A stretch of DNA of 59,505 nt from Sphingopyxis sp. HIX (GTDB taxonomy: Bacteria > Pseudomonadota > Alphaproteobacteria > Sphingomonadales > Sphingomonadaceae): contig NZ_LNSB01000034.1 in NCBI RefSeq assembly GCF_001468285.1, positions 1 through 59,505 on the forward strand, read 5' to 3'. A program made the position numbers and the translations under genes. This document shows positions 9,726 to 18,672 of the stretch, piece after piece. The first letter of the stretch is position 1. Every line of letters begins with the position of its first letter. The notes under the pieces are model-generated. The model saw only the letters and a program-made list of their open reading frames with translations. It had not been told where the DNA came from and made no database searches.

Positions 9726-10816
9726 CAGTTAACCCCCTGGAGCCGCGCAGCATGTTTGATCGCGTTCAGCCCGTCGCGCAACGCCTGCTCGCTGGTGTAG
9801 CGGCCCCAGCCGAGGCGGATCGAGGCGCGCGCGTCGGCTTCGCTCACCCCCATCGCGCGCAGCACATGGCTGACCTTGCCCGACCCGCTGCCGCACGCGC
9901 TGCCGAGCGAGAAAGCGACATCGCGCGCGTCGGACATCAGGCGGAGGCCGTTGACGCCCTCGCGGCGGATGTTGAGATTGCCGTGGTAGCGCTGCGCGGC
10001 GGAGCCGTTGATCGTCCATTCGGGGAGCATATCGCGCGCGATCGACCAGAGCTGCTCGACATGGGCCGCGTCGGCATCCGCGCGCTCGGCCGCCAGCGCC
10101 GCCGCGGCACCGAAGCCGGCGCAGAGCGCGGGCGAGACGGTGCCCGAGCGCATGCCCTGTTCCTGCGCCCCGCCGAACATCAGCGGCGGCAGGTCGACGC
10201 CGTCGCTGATCCAGAGCGCACCGATGCCCTTGGGCCCATGGATCTTGTGCGCCGAGATCGCGATGAGGTCGGGGCCGTCGGGGATCGCGACGCGGCCATA
10301 GCCCTGCACCGCGTCGCAGAGCAGCAGGCTGTTCTTCGCATGCGCGGCGGCGGCGAAGTCGGCGACCGGCTGGATCGTGCCGACCTCGTTGTTCACCAGC
10401 ATCGTCGCGACGATGCCGCCCTCGGGGATCAGGTCGGCGTCAGGCGGCAAAGCCAGTCCCTCGCCATCGACCGGCAGGATCGCGGCGTTCAGCCGTTCGA
10501 GGCATTGCAGCGACGCGGCATGCTCGATGCTGAGCCCCGCGACGCCGCCGGGCATGACCTCGGCGCCGCGGAGCAGCGCCCAGTTGAGCGCCTCGGTCGC
10601 GCCCGAGGTGAAGAAGACCCGCCCGTCCTTCGGCAGCAGCGCCGCGACCCGATCGCGCGCGACCTCGACCGCCGCGGCGGCGGCACGGCCGGCCTTGTGC
10701 GTGCTCGACGGGTTGGCGAAACCGTCGCCCTGCCCCGGTCCTTCCAGCCAACGCAGCATCGCTTCGCGCGCCTCGGGAGCGAGCGGCGTCGTGGCTTGGT
10801 AATCGAGGTAGATCAT
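9725..10816 (-). CDS. cysteine desulfurase (NifS/IscS-like)
   Basis: PLP-dependent enzyme that converts cysteine to alanine and supplies persulfide sulfur, about 363 aa. It opens MIYLDYQATTPLAPEAR, a typical N-terminus. FTSGATEALNWAL is the conserved TGATE-like region, and the PLP Lys is in ISAHKIHGPKGIGAL. The catalytic Cys is in LGSACGSGSGKVSH. The usual RSGTEN segment reads RSGTVSPALCAG. A second ATG at 10825 would add MPP. The open frame continues further upstream but translates a palindromic repeat there, so that extension is rejected. Coupled to the ferredoxin downstream. Confidence 0.92.
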   Translation of the reverse strand: MIYLDYQATTPLAPEAREAMLRWLEGPGQGDGFANPSSTHKAGRAAAAAVEVARDRVAALLPKDGRVFFTSGATEALNWALLRGAEVMPGGVAGLSIEHAASLQCLERLNAAILPVDGEGLALPPDADLIPEGGIVATMLVNNEVGTIQPVADFAAAAHAKNSLLLCDAVQGYGRVAIPDGPDLIAISAHKIHGPKGIGALWISDGVDLPPLMFGGAQEQGMRSGTVSPALCAGFGAAAALAAERADADAAHVEQLWSIARDMLPEWTINGSAAQRYHGNLNIRREGVNGLRLMSDARDVAFSLGSACGSGSGKVSHVLRAMGVSEADARASIRLGWGRYTSEQALRDGLNAIKHAARLQGVN

Positions 10817-10838
10817 GGGCGGCATTTGCCTGCTAATC

Positions 10839-10917
10839 CCGTTAGTGTCGAGCGTAGTCGAGACACATATGAGAAGCGCGTGCCTTCGCGTGTCTCGACT
10901 TCGCTCGACACGAACGG
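10839..10917. repeat. dispersed palindrome (GTGTCGAGC-type)
   Basis: Arms 10839-10866 and 10890-10917 (28 nt each) are reverse complements with two mismatches, core GTGTCTCGACTTCGCTCGACAC. This is a third palindrome family, upstream of the desulfurase in the gap before the plus-strand hydrolase. When translated it gives the artefactual VERSRDT peptide. Confidence 0.75.
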
Positions 10918-11069
10918 AGAGAGGTTGGCCGAGACTCGAAGACCCTTGTTGCGAACGATTCGCAAAAGTTGCATGTTGAGACCTATTTTCTATATAGGCG
11001 CCGTCTTCGCTCCGCCACCCCGCCGTCCGGCGAATCGGTGGCAAGCCCCAGAAACATAAAGGTGCGCCC

Positions 11070-11726
11070 ATGCCCGACGTGATTTTCCCCGGCCCCGAAG
11101 GCCGTATCGAAGGCCGTTTCTCGCCCCCGCCGCGCCCGCGCGCGCCGGTAGCGCTGATCCTGCACCCGCATCCGCAGGGCGGCGGCACGATGAACGACCG
11201 CATCACCCAGGCGATGTACAAGAGCTTCGTGGCGCGCGGTTTCGCGGTGCTGCGCTTCAACTTCCGCGGCGTCGGCCGCAGCCAGGGCACTTTCGACAAT
11301 GGCATCGGCGAACTCAGCGACGCCGCCTCGGCGCTCGACTGGGTGCAGTCGATCCATCCCGAGGCGCAGACCACGTGGATCGCGGGCTTCAGCTTCGGCG
11401 CGTGGATCGGCATGCAGCTCCTCATGCGCCGCCCCGAGATCCGCGGCTTCCTGTCGGTCGCGCCGCCGGCGAACATGTACGACTTCAGCTTCCTCGCCCC
11501 CTGCCCCTCGTCGGGCATCATCGTCGCCGGCGGGCAGGACGAGATCGTGCCGCCGTCGGCGGTGCAGAAGCTGGTCGACAAATTGCGCACGCAAAAGGGC
11601 ATCACCATCCATCACGACGAGATCCCGCGCGCGAACCATTTCTTCGAGCATGAGCTCGACCAGTTGATGAAGTCGCTCGATAACTATCTGGATATGCGGC
11701 TCGCGCCCGATTCGCCGATTCGCTAA
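11070..11726 (+). CDS. alpha/beta hydrolase (dienelactone-hydrolase-like)
   Basis: A 218-aa cytosolic hydrolase-fold protein of the conserved family with HPHPQGGG near the N-terminus (oxyanion region). The nucleophile elbow is GFSFGAWIG (Ser near residue 110), the acid is in GGQDEIVP and the catalytic His in IPRANHFF. The family is widespread in alphaproteobacteria with no firmly assigned substrate. The start ATG is preceded by AAAGGTG. Convergent with the membrane protein genes that follow; the two stop codons nearly touch (11726 and 11723). Confidence 0.88.
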   Translation: MPDVIFPGPEGRIEGRFSPPPRPRAPVALILHPHPQGGGTMNDRITQAMYKSFVARGFAVLRFNFRGVGRSQGTFDNGIGELSDAASALDWVQSIHPEAQTTWIAGFSFGAWIGMQLLMRRPEIRGFLSVAPPANMYDFSFLAPCPSSGIIVAGGQDEIVPPSAVQKLVDKLRTQKGITIHHDEIPRANHFFEHELDQLMKSLDNYLDMRLAPDSPIR

Positions 11727-12424
11727 TCGAGGAGGCCGGCGCCCTCGATCATCGCGGCGGGCATGAAGACGAGGAGGATCAGCGCGAGTTCGCCGCTTAT
11801 GACGGCGGCGACCGCGCGGATCCATCCGCCGCGCCCCTCGCCGGCATAGAATTGCCGCACCGCGAAGATCGTGTAGCCGAGGCCGACCGCGAGGCGTGCG
11901 AGATTGCGCGCCACGCTGCGGTCGACGAGAAACAGCTCCATCGTGAGATCGGCGGCGAGGCCCAGGATGACCGCCTGTGCGAGGACGTAGAGCCGCATCA
12001 CCATCGTGCCGAACAGCCCGGCGGACGACCCGCGGTAGAAGATGAAATTGAGCACCAGCGCGGAAATCAGCGCCGAGAGCAGCGGCATGACCAGCGGCTC
12101 CTTCTGCAGCGTCTCGATCACCGACAGGTCGGTGGTCATGCTCCCGGGCATGAAGCGCGCGCGTAGCGCAACGTTCAGCGTCAGCGCCACCGCGATATAA
12201 GGCACCACCTTGACCAATATGTCGCGGTCGCTCTCGATATAGCGGCGGATCATCACGCCCGGCTGCAGGAACAGCCCGACCAGCGTGTGGAGGACACCCT
12301 TTTCCCACCAATTCTCGACGAGTTCGTCCATCACCGTGCGGCGGGTGATCGGTTCGGGCAGCAAATCCTTGCCGCAATCGGGGCAATAGCGCCCGACCTC
12401 GCGGTGAACGCAGTCGCCGCTCAT
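11723..12424 (-). CDS. DUF3667-like integral membrane protein
   Basis: A 233-aa protein with a short zinc-ribbon-like N-terminus (C-x10-C-x2-C in GDCVHREVGRYCPDCG) and then a region beginning RRTVMDELVENWWEK. Several transmembrane segments follow (for example IAVALTLNVAL, LLSALISALVLNFIFY, AQAVILGLAADL, IRAVAAVISGELALILLVF). This layout matches DUF3667/YIP1-like membrane proteins of unknown function. The ATG at 12424 overlaps the stop of the upstream small membrane protein gene (ATGA), so the two are probably co-translated. Confidence 0.7.
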   Translation of the reverse strand: MSGDCVHREVGRYCPDCGKDLLPEPITRRTVMDELVENWWEKGVLHTLVGLFLQPGVMIRRYIESDRDILVKVVPYIAVALTLNVALRARFMPGSMTTDLSVIETLQKEPLVMPLLSALISALVLNFIFYRGSSAGLFGTMVMRLYVLAQAVILGLAADLTMELFLVDRSVARNLARLAVGLGYTIFAVRQFYAGEGRGGWIRAVAAVISGELALILLVFMPAAMIEGAGLLD

Positions 12425-12612
12425 CCGGCAGCAGTGCTCGCGGGGGCATCCTTTACAGGGATCAGCCAGATCGCGACATTGGCGAACATTACCAGCGCGG
12501 CGACGAGCATCAGCAGCGCGCGGCGCCTGTCGCCCATGCGGAACACATAGATAGCGCCCCCGGTCAGGACGACGCCGGTCAGCATGAGGATGGACATGAT
12601 CGTGTCGGACAT
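12421..12612 (-). CDS. small two-helix membrane protein
   Basis: A 63-aa protein with two hydrophobic segments (IMSILMLTGVVLTGGAIYVF and ALLMLVAALVMFANVAIWLI) separated by the charged loop RMGDRRR. No recognised family. It overlaps the DUF3667-like gene by 4 bp on the same strand and probably forms a unit with it; function unknown. Confidence 0.65.
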   Translation of the reverse strand: MSDTIMSILMLTGVVLTGGAIYVFRMGDRRRALLMLVAALVMFANVAIWLIPVKDAPASTAAG

Positions 12613-12724
12613 AGGGCGGCTTTATCGCCGGCGTCACAAATTTGCCACCTCGCTTATGGCCAATCCGCGCGCCTTCGCCTAAAGGCCGCTCATCGATTCC
12701 CTCCAGCCCTGCGGGAGCCGCATC

Positions 12725-13177
12725 ATGCGCATCGCCATCGCCGCCGACCATGCCGCTTACGAGCTGAAAGCCCAGCTTGCGGGCTGGCTGCGCGAGCAGG
12801 GGCATGAGGTCGAGGATCTCGGCACGAACGGCCCCGACAGCGTCGATTATCCCGATTACGGCTATCGCCTGGCGGACGCCGTCGCGAGCGGCCGCGCCGA
12901 AAAGGGCGTCGCGCTCTGCGGGTCGGGGATCGGCATCTCGATCTCGGTCAACCGCAACCCCGGCTGCCGCTGCGCGCTCGTCGGCGAGCCGCTGTCGGCC
13001 AGCCTGTCGCGCCAGCATAACGACGCCAATGTCATCGCGATGGGCGCGCGACTGACCGGCATCGACATGGCCAAGGCGTGCCTGACCGCCTTCCTCACCA
13101 CCGATTTCGCCGGCGACCGCCATGCGCGCCGCGTCGACAAGCTTTCCAACCCTCCCCAACTGGAGACCAGCCGATGA
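12725..13177 (+). CDS. rpiB: ribose-5-phosphate isomerase B
   Basis: Interconverts ribose 5-phosphate and ribulose 5-phosphate in the pentose phosphate pathway; 150 aa, family length. The start [15 protein letters not shown] contains the substrate-binding [22 protein letters not shown] is the signature region, with the catalytic Cys in ALCGSG, and [15 protein letters not shown] carries the HNDAN motif. Its stop overlaps the glyA start (ATGA at 13174-13177). The rpiB-glyA pairing is common in alphaproteobacteria. Confidence 0.95.
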   Translation: MRIAIAADHAAYELKAQLAGWLREQGHEVEDLGTNGPDSVDYPDYGYRLADAVASGRAEKGVALCGSGIGISISVNRNPGCRCALVGEPLSASLSRQHNDANVIAMGARLTGIDMAKACLTAFLTTDFAGDRHARRVDKLSNPPQLETSR

Positions 13178-14481
13178 CCACAGAAACGCTCGACAAGCCC
13201 ATCAAATCGGCCGGCTATTTCACCGACGGCGTCGGCACCACCGACCCCGCGGTCGCGGCGGCGATGAAGCATGAGATGGAGCGCGAACGCTATCAGATCG
13301 AGCTGATCGCGTCGGAAAACATCGTCTCGAAGGCGGTGCTCGAGGCGCAGGGCTCTGTCTTCACCAACAAATATGCCGAGGGCTATCCGGGCCGCCGCTA
13401 TTACCAGGGCTGCGCCCCGTCGGACGAGGTCGAGACGCTCGCGATCGACCGCGCCAAGAAATTGTTCGACTGCAATTTCGCCAACGTCCAGCCGCACTCG
13501 GGCGCGCAGGCGAACGGCGCGGTGATGCTGGCGCTGACCAAGCCGGGCGCGACGATCCTCGGCATGAGCCTCGACGCCGGCGGCCACCTGACCCACGGCG
13601 CGCCGCCCGCCATGTCGGGCAAATGGTTCAACGCGGTGCAGTACGGCGTGCGCCCCGACGACCATCTCGTCGATTTCGACCAGGTCGAGGCGCTGGCGAA
13701 GGAACATCGGCCTGCCCTCATCATCGCGGGCGGCTCGGCCTATCCGCGCACGCTCGATTTCGCGCGTTTCCGCGCCATCGCCGACGACGTCGGCGCGCTG
13801 CTGATGGTCGACATGGCGCATTTTGCCGGCCTCGTCGCCGGCGGTGCGCATCCCTCGCCGATGGAGCATGCGCATGTCGTCACCACGACGACGCACAAGA
13901 CGCTGCGCGGCCCGCGCGGCGGGATGATCCTGACCAATGACGAAGCGATCGCGAAGCGCATCAATTCGGCGGTGTTCCCCGGGTTGCAGGGCGGCCCGCT
14001 GATGCACGTCATCGCCGCCAAGGCGGTCGCGTTCGGCGAAGCTTTGCGCCCCGAGTTCAAGGATTATGCCAAGGCGACGATCGCCAATGCGCAGGCGCTG
14101 GCGAACCGGCTGAAGGCACGCGGCGCCGACGTCGTCGCGGGCGGCACCGACACGCATCTCGCGCTGATCGACCTGCGTCCGCTCGGCATTACCGGCCGCG
14201 ACGCCGATGAGGCATTGGAGCGCAGCGCGATCACCTGCAACAAGAATGGCGTGCCCTTCGACCCGCTGCCGCCGGTCAAGACCAGCGGCATCCGCGTCGG
14301 CTCGCCCGCCGGCACGACGCGCGGCTTCGGCATCGCCGAGTTCGAGGACATCGGCGACATGGTCGCCGACGTGCTCGAAGCGCTGCGCGACAAGGGCGAG
14401 CATGGCGATGCCGACGTCGAGGCCGATGTGCGGAAACGGGTTCGCGCGCTGTGCGAACGTTTCCCCATCTATCAGGGATAA
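13174..14481 (+). CDS. glyA: serine hydroxymethyltransferase
   Basis: PLP enzyme that converts serine and tetrahydrofolate to glycine and methylene-THF, 435 aa. Signatures include [29 protein letters not shown], the PLP-Lys region [16 protein letters not shown], and [17 protein letters not shown]. The start is the ATG overlapping the rpiB stop rather than the upstream in-frame ATG, because this gives the canonical N-terminus. First of the glyA / 72-aa orf / nrdR / methyltransferase run. Confidence 0.97.
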   Translation: MTTETLDKPIKSAGYFTDGVGTTDPAVAAAMKHEMERERYQIELIASENIVSKAVLEAQGSVFTNKYAEGYPGRRYYQGCAPSDEVETLAIDRAKKLFDCNFANVQPHSGAQANGAVMLALTKPGATILGMSLDAGGHLTHGAPPAMSGKWFNAVQYGVRPDDHLVDFDQVEALAKEHRPALIIAGGSAYPRTLDFARFRAIADDVGALLMVDMAHFAGLVAGGAHPSPMEHAHVVTTTTHKTLRGPRGGMILTNDEAIAKRINSAVFPGLQGGPLMHVIAAKAVAFGEALRPEFKDYAKATIANAQALANRLKARGADVVAGGTDTHLALIDLRPLGITGRDADEALERSAITCNKNGVPFDPLPPVKTSGIRVGSPAGTTRGFGIAEFEDIGDMVADVLEALRDKGEHGDADVEADVRKRVRALCERFPIYQG

Positions 14482-14485
14482 GGCG

Positions 14486-14704
14486 ATGGCACGGCAGCAC
14501 CCCGAAGAACCGACTTTGGTCGAGCTGACGATCGAAGAGGTCAAGGCGATGGGCAAGCAGGGCATGGCGCACCCATCGACGCGGCCGGTGCTGACCGGCG
14601 GCGCCGTCGGCGCGGTGATCGGCGCGGTGCTGCCCGTCGTCAGCTGGCCCGTCGGCCTGCTCGTCGGCGCCGGCGTCGCGCTTTTCAGCCGGGTGCGTCG
14701 CTGA
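14486..14704 (+). CDS. small hypothetical protein with hydrophobic glycine-rich C-terminus
   Basis: A 72-aa protein: charged N-terminal half (VELTIEEVKAMGKQGMAH) and a hydrophobic Gly/Val-rich C-terminal half (GGAVGAVIGAVLPVVSWPVGL...) long enough for one or two membrane-inserting helices. It starts 4 bp after the glyA stop and ends 3 bp before nrdR, so it is almost certainly co-transcribed. I recognise no family. Confidence 0.65.
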   Translation: MARQHPEEPTLVELTIEEVKAMGKQGMAHPSTRPVLTGGAVGAVIGAVLPVVSWPVGLLVGAGVALFSRVRR

Positions 14705-14707
14705 CCG

Positions 14708-15172
14708 ATGCGTTGTCCCTATTGCGGCCATGAAGACAGCCAGGTGAAGGACAGCCGTCCGACCGAGGACGGCGCGGCGATCCGGCGGCGGCGGCAATGC
14801 GAGGATTGCGGCGCGCGCTTCACCACCTTCGAGCGCATCCAGCTGCGCGAAGTCGCAGTGCTCAAGGCCGACGGCGGGCGCGAGCCCTTCGACCGCGAAA
14901 AACTGATGCGCAGCGTCCAGATCGCGTGCCGCAAGCGCCCGATCGACGGCGCGCGGATCGAGCGGCTCGTCTCGGGCATCCAGCGCCAGCTCGAAACCTC
15001 GGGCGAGAATGAGGTGAAGGCGGCGCAGATCGGCGCGATGGTGATGGAGGCGCTGAAGGGTTTCGACAGCGTCGCCTATATCCGCTTCGCCAGCGTCTAT
15101 CGCGAGTTCACCGAAGCCAAGGATTTCGAGGAATTCGCCTCGACGATCAACGAGGCGGCGCACAAGGGGTGA
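14708..15172 (+). CDS. nrdR: transcriptional repressor NrdR
   Basis: ATP/dATP-sensing repressor of ribonucleotide reductase genes, 154 aa. The N-terminal zinc ribbon is [18 protein letters not shown] ... [18 protein letters not shown] (two CxxC pairs). The ATP-cone domain follows ([19 protein letters not shown]) and the conserved C-terminus [16 protein letters not shown]. The glyA-nrdR neighbourhood is typical of alphaproteobacteria. Its TGA overlaps the GTG start of the next gene. Confidence 0.97.
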   Translation: MRCPYCGHEDSQVKDSRPTEDGAAIRRRRQCEDCGARFTTFERIQLREVAVLKADGGREPFDREKLMRSVQIACRKRPIDGARIERLVSGIQRQLETSGENEVKAAQIGAMVMEALKGFDSVAYIRFASVYREFTEAKDFEEFASTINEAAHKG

Positions 15173-15912
15173 GCCAGGACACGCCCCCTGCCGCCGCCCC
15201 GCCGCCCGTCGTCGTCCTCGTCCGCCCGCAACTCGGCGAGAATATCGGCAAGGCGGCGCGCGCGATGCTCAACTTCGGGCTGACCGAGATGCGCCTCGTG
15301 AGTCCGCGCGACGGCTGGCCCAATCCCGACGCCGGACCCGCGGCGTCGGGCGCCGATAGCGTTCTCGCCGAAGCGCGGGTCTTCGACAGCCTGGCCGAGG
15401 CGACCGCCGACTGCACGCACATCTATGCGACCACGGTGCGCAAGCGCGGGGTGACCAAGCCGGTGCTGACCCCCGAAGCCGCGGCAAGGCAGGTTCGCGC
15501 GAGCGCGGGCCGCTCGGCCTATGTCTTCGGGGCCGAGCGATCGGGGCTGGAGACCGACGACGTCGCGCTGGCGCACAGCATCGTCACCGTGCCGATCAAC
15601 CCCGAATTCGGGTCGCTCAACCTGGCGCAGGCGGTGATCCTGCTCGCCTATGAATGGTCGAAGGGCGAAGCGCTGGCGAGCCCGCCCGAGGTCCCGCTCG
15701 ATCCCCCCGCGGAGCATGGCGAGCTCGAAGGGCTCATCGACCATCTGGTCCGCGATCTCGATGCGACCGGCTATTTTTTCCCGCCCGACCGCCGGACGAT
15801 GACGCTGCGCACGCTGCGCACCGCGCTCACCAAGACGGGATGGTCGTATAATGATATCAGGATGATGCGCGGCATCATAACGGCTCTTGGCCGGACGACG
15901 AAAAAACGATAA
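15169..15912 (+). CDS. SPOUT RNA methyltransferase, TrmJ/LasT-like
   Basis: A 247-aa SpoU-family methyltransferase, likely a tRNA 2'-O-methyltransferase (Nm32, TrmJ type). Motif 1 is [16 protein letters not shown], motif 2 is [13 protein letters not shown] and motif 3 is [14 protein letters not shown], together forming the knotted SAM site. The GTG start at 15169 overlaps the nrdR stop; no better ATG lies nearby. Exact RNA target is inferred from family resemblance. Confidence 0.88.
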   Translation: MSQDTPPAAAPPPVVVLVRPQLGENIGKAARAMLNFGLTEMRLVSPRDGWPNPDAGPAASGADSVLAEARVFDSLAEATADCTHIYATTVRKRGVTKPVLTPEAAARQVRASAGRSAYVFGAERSGLETDDVALAHSIVTVPINPEFGSLNLAQAVILLAYEWSKGEALASPPEVPLDPPAEHGELEGLIDHLVRDLDATGYFFPPDRRTMTLRTLRTALTKTGWSYNDIRMMRGIITALGRTTKKR

Positions 15913-15946
15913 GCAGCCGTCAAATCGTTTCAGGAGTTACCTTTCC

Positions 15947-16222
15947 ATGATGACACTCTTCCTGTCGCTGGCCCTTGCCGCCGCGGCCGCCGAAACCCCG
16001 CCGGCGGACGGCGTGACGACCACGCAGCCGGCGAAGCCCGAAAAGCCCAAGAAGATTTGCAAGACCACCAAGATGACCGGCAGCACGATCGGCCGCCGCG
16101 TTTGCAAGACGCAGGAACAGTGGGACGGCCAACGCAACGGCAACGAAACGCTCGACGTGGTGGATCAGAGCTACAAGCAGAATATCGACGTCGGGGCGTC
16201 GCCGCTCGGCGGCAACAACTGA
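15947..16222 (+). CDS. small secreted hypothetical protein
   Basis: A 91-aa protein with a short hydrophobic signal (MTLFLSLALAAAAA) followed by a Pro/Lys-rich mature region. Two Cys lie in KICKTTKMTGSTIGRRVCKT, a pattern frequent in small sphingomonad exported proteins. An AGGAG ribosome-binding site lies 10 bp upstream of the first ATG; a second ATG follows immediately. A strong terminator follows at 16249-16283. Function unknown. Confidence 0.65.
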   Translation: MMTLFLSLALAAAAAETPPADGVTTTQPAKPEKPKKICKTTKMTGSTIGRRVCKTQEQWDGQRNGNETLDVVDQSYKQNIDVGASPLGGNN

Positions 16223-16248
16223 TACCGGCGACCCGGTTTCAGGCATCG

Positions 16249-16283
16249 AGGCGGCCGGCGTTTCGCCTGGCCGCCTTTTTCTT
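16249..16283 (+). terminator. rho-independent terminator
   Basis: AGGCGGCCGGCG-TTT-CGCCTGGCCGCC stem-loop followed by TTTTTCTT, 25 bp after the small secreted protein gene. Convergent chorismate mutase gene ends at 16328. Confidence 0.8.
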
Positions 16284-16327
16284 GTCCGTCGGAAAACCGG
16301 CGCGGCCGACACGGCGGTCGGCGCGGC

Positions 16328-16645
16328 TCAGGCCGACTTCGCGCGAATCCCGTCCCAGCGGATCATTTCATAGGCGATCGACTGTTCGACCAGTTCGTTC
16401 CAGATCGCACGCAGCCGGTCGGGCTCGAGCCCCGCTGCCGCGCCTTCGCGCGCGACATTGTCGAGCACCTGGGCCTTGCGCGCCTCGTCGCGCACGACAC
16501 TCCGGTCGGTCTTGATACGCGCGGCGGCATCCATATAGCCGAAGCGGCGGACGAGCAGCGCGACGAGTGCGCGGTCGACTTCGTCGACCCCGGCACGGAC
16601 GTCGATCATCGTTTCGCAGGCATCGGGCGATTTGGCAGCGGTCAT
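16328..16645 (-). CDS. chorismate mutase (AroQ fold)
   Basis: A 105-aa all-helical chorismate mutase type II domain converting chorismate to prephenate. The helix-1 pattern VRAGVDEVDRALVALLVRRFGYMDAAARIK is typical, with Arg and Lys ligands. VVRDEARKAQVLDNVAREG and the C-terminal RLRAIWNELVEQSIAYE complete the fold, the latter with the conserved Glu. ATG at 16645 is chosen because the longer frame has no family similarity. PchB/AroQ-type single-domain enzymes of this size are common in alphaproteobacteria. Confidence 0.88.
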   Translation of the reverse strand: MTAAKSPDACETMIDVRAGVDEVDRALVALLVRRFGYMDAAARIKTDRSVVRDEARKAQVLDNVAREGAAAGLEPDRLRAIWNELVEQSIAYEMIRWDGIRAKSA

Positions 16646-16778
16646 GCGCGCGGCTTTAGCGGCTTTTTTCCCGCTGTCGAGCCGCCGCGTCGGGCAAGCG
16701 CGGCGGCGCTTGACTTTACCGCCCTCGCCGTCTAACCGCGCGCCTTCGCAATGGACCCCGCACCCCGGTGAAGCGGCG

Positions 16779-16809
16779 GTCGCATAGGACACAGCTCCTA
16801 TGGTGCGAC
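16779..16809 (+). promoter_or_regulatory. hairpin in the rpsD leader
   Basis: GGTCGCATAGGAC and its near-complement CTCCTATGGTGCGACC form a stem about 50 bp upstream of the rpsD start. It could be part of an S4 autoregulatory leader; this is only suggested by position. A TTGACT at 16710 with TCTAAC 15 bp later is a possible promoter. Confidence 0.3.
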
Positions 16810-16857
16810 CCGGGAATCCGCCGAAATCCTTCGGCACACAGCATATTGGAGACGACA

Positions 16858-17469
16858 ATGTCGAAGCGCCAGAGCGCCAAGTATAAACTCGACCGCCGGA
16901 TGGGCGAGAACATCTGGGGTCGCCCGAAGAGCCCGGTCAATCGCCGCGAATATGGCCCCGGCCAGCACGGCCAGCGCCGCAAGGGCAAGGTGTCGGACTT
17001 CGGCATCCAGCTCCGCGCGAAGCAGAAGCTGAAGGGCTATTACGGCGACATCACCGAGAAGCAGTTCAAGAAGAACTACTTTGAGGCCTCGCGCATGAAG
17101 GGCGACACCGGCCAGAACCTGATCGGCCTGCTCGAGCGCCGCCTCGACGCGGTCGTCTACCGCTCGAAGTTCACCCCGACGATCTTCTCGGCGCGCCAGC
17201 TGGTCAGCCACGGCCACGTCTATGTGAACGGCGTGAAGTGCAACATCGCGAGCCGCCTCGTGAAGCCGGGCGACGAAATCACCCTCGGCAAGAAGGCGCA
17301 GGAAATGGCGCTGGTCGCCGAAGCGCAGAGCCTGCCCGAGCGCGACCTGCCCGAATATCTGGCGGTCGACGGCACCAAGACGACCTATGTCCGTGTCCCG
17401 ACGCTCGACGAAGTGCCGTACCCGGTGAAGATGGAACCGAATCTGGTCGTCGAATTCTATTCGCGCTGA
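16858..17469 (+). CDS. rpsD: 30S ribosomal protein S4
   Basis: Primary 16S-binding ribosomal protein, 203 aa. It begins [21 protein letters not shown] and carries [21 protein letters not shown], the conserved N-terminal rRNA-binding region. The S4 RNA-binding domain follows ([14 protein letters not shown] ... [15 protein letters not shown]), ending VVEFYSR. A monocistronic-looking gene with a leader hairpin and terminator. Confidence 0.98.
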   Translation: MSKRQSAKYKLDRRMGENIWGRPKSPVNRREYGPGQHGQRRKGKVSDFGIQLRAKQKLKGYYGDITEKQFKKNYFEASRMKGDTGQNLIGLLERRLDAVVYRSKFTPTIFSARQLVSHGHVYVNGVKCNIASRLVKPGDEITLGKKAQEMALVAEAQSLPERDLPEYLAVDGTKTTYVRVPTLDEVPYPVKMEPNLVVEFYSR

Positions 17470-17494
17470 TCCGGCGGTTCATCGCCGGAAACAA

Positions 17495-17527
17495 AGGGGC
17501 GGTCCGGAGGCGGGCCGCCCTTTTTCG
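17495..17527 (+). terminator. rho-independent terminator of rpsD
   Basis: GGGGCGGTCC-GGAGGC-GGGCCGCCC stem followed by TTTTTCG, 25-60 bp after the rpsD stop. Confidence 0.8.
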
Positions 17528-17604
17528 TTTCGCGGCAAGCCACGGATATCCGGGGCGATGCCAACGGCAACCGAGCGCAATCGTCCGAAGCGCGGCGATT
17601 CCTA

Positions 17605-18435
17605 TCAATCGCCCAGCCAATCGGTCATGATCTTTCCCTTATGCCCTTCCGGTGCCAGCGCCGCGCGCAGGGCTTCCAGCAGAGGCGGCAGCGCCTGCGT
17701 GAAGGCGTAGGGCGGGTTGACGATAAAAAGGCCCGCGCCGTTATAGATGTCGGGCTGATCGCCATCGTACAGCCAATGCTCGACCACCAGAAACTTCGGG
17801 ATGCCGAGCCTGCGTAGCTGCGCCTTCCACCTCACATGCGTGGCGCGGTCTTTCAGCGGATACCAGACCACCGTCACGCCATGCGCCCATTTGCGGCGCG
17901 CGGCGGCGAGGGTGGCGGTGATGCGCGCGCGCTCATCGGTCTGCTCGTACGGCGGGTCGACGACGACCACGCCGCGCGCGGTGCGGGGCGGCAGCAGCGC
18001 CAGCCAAAGCTCGTAGGCGTCGCGCTGATGCACGGCAGCGGATGTATCGCGCATCGCGCCGCGCAGGGCATGGGCGTCTTCGGGATGTTTCTCGTTCAGG
18101 ATCAGAAAATCCTGCGAACGCAGAAGCTGCGCCAGAAATCGCGGCGATCCGGGGTAGAGTCGCGGCTCGGCCCCGGCGTTCACGGCCTGTACGGCGGCGC
18201 GGTAGTCGTCCAACAAGGGGTTGGTGTCGGCAAAGGCGCGCAGCACGCCCTGCGTAGCCTCGCCGGTGCGCCGCGCCTCCTCGCCGCCAAGGTCGTACAG
18301 CCCGCAACCGGCATGGGTGTCGATCAGGGTCAGCGCGCCCGGCTTTTGCTGCAAGGCCCGCACGAGAGCGATCAGCAGGCTGTGCTTTACGACATCGGCG
18401 CTGTTGCCGGCATGAAAGCTATGGCGATAATTCAT
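17605..18435 (-). CDS. rlmJ: 23S rRNA (adenine2030-N6)-methyltransferase RlmJ
   Basis: SAM-dependent N6-methyltransferase of 276 aa. The signature N-terminus MNYRHSFHAGNSADVVKHSLL and motif LTLIDTHAGCGLYDL bind SAM. The catalytic N6-MTase motif IV is VVVVDPPYEQTDE (DPPY). GLFIVNPPYAF lies near the C-terminus, where members of this family usually have NPP. Full family length. Divergent from the M28 peptidase gene. Confidence 0.94.
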   Translation of the reverse strand: MNYRHSFHAGNSADVVKHSLLIALVRALQQKPGALTLIDTHAGCGLYDLGGEEARRTGEATQGVLRAFADTNPLLDDYRAAVQAVNAGAEPRLYPGSPRFLAQLLRSQDFLILNEKHPEDAHALRGAMRDTSAAVHQRDAYELWLALLPPRTARGVVVVDPPYEQTDERARITATLAAARRKWAHGVTVVWYPLKDRATHVRWKAQLRRLGIPKFLVVEHWLYDGDQPDIYNGAGLFIVNPPYAFTQALPPLLEALRAALAPEGHKGKIMTDWLGD

Positions 18436-18672
18436 CGTAATTCAAAATCCCGGCGATCTGCCTTTATCGAACGGCTGGGCGCGGAGCCGAGCGCGGCGAT
18501 GGAAGCAAGTAATCCGGTGCCCGTACAGAGTCGGGCGGAAAGCTTCAAAGCATTCCGAGAGGCCGCCCCGAGCCGACGTTCAACATGGCAATGGCTACCC
18601 CCGCCCTTGCATCCCCCCGCCCCCGCTGGCACAAGCCCGCTCGTCGCAAACGAAACCATTCAAGGACATATC

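Noticed and set aside
10817..11608. Upstream extension of the cysteine desulfurase frame.
   Set aside because: It runs through a palindromic repeat and opposite the plus-strand hydrolase; the family N-terminus begins at 10816.
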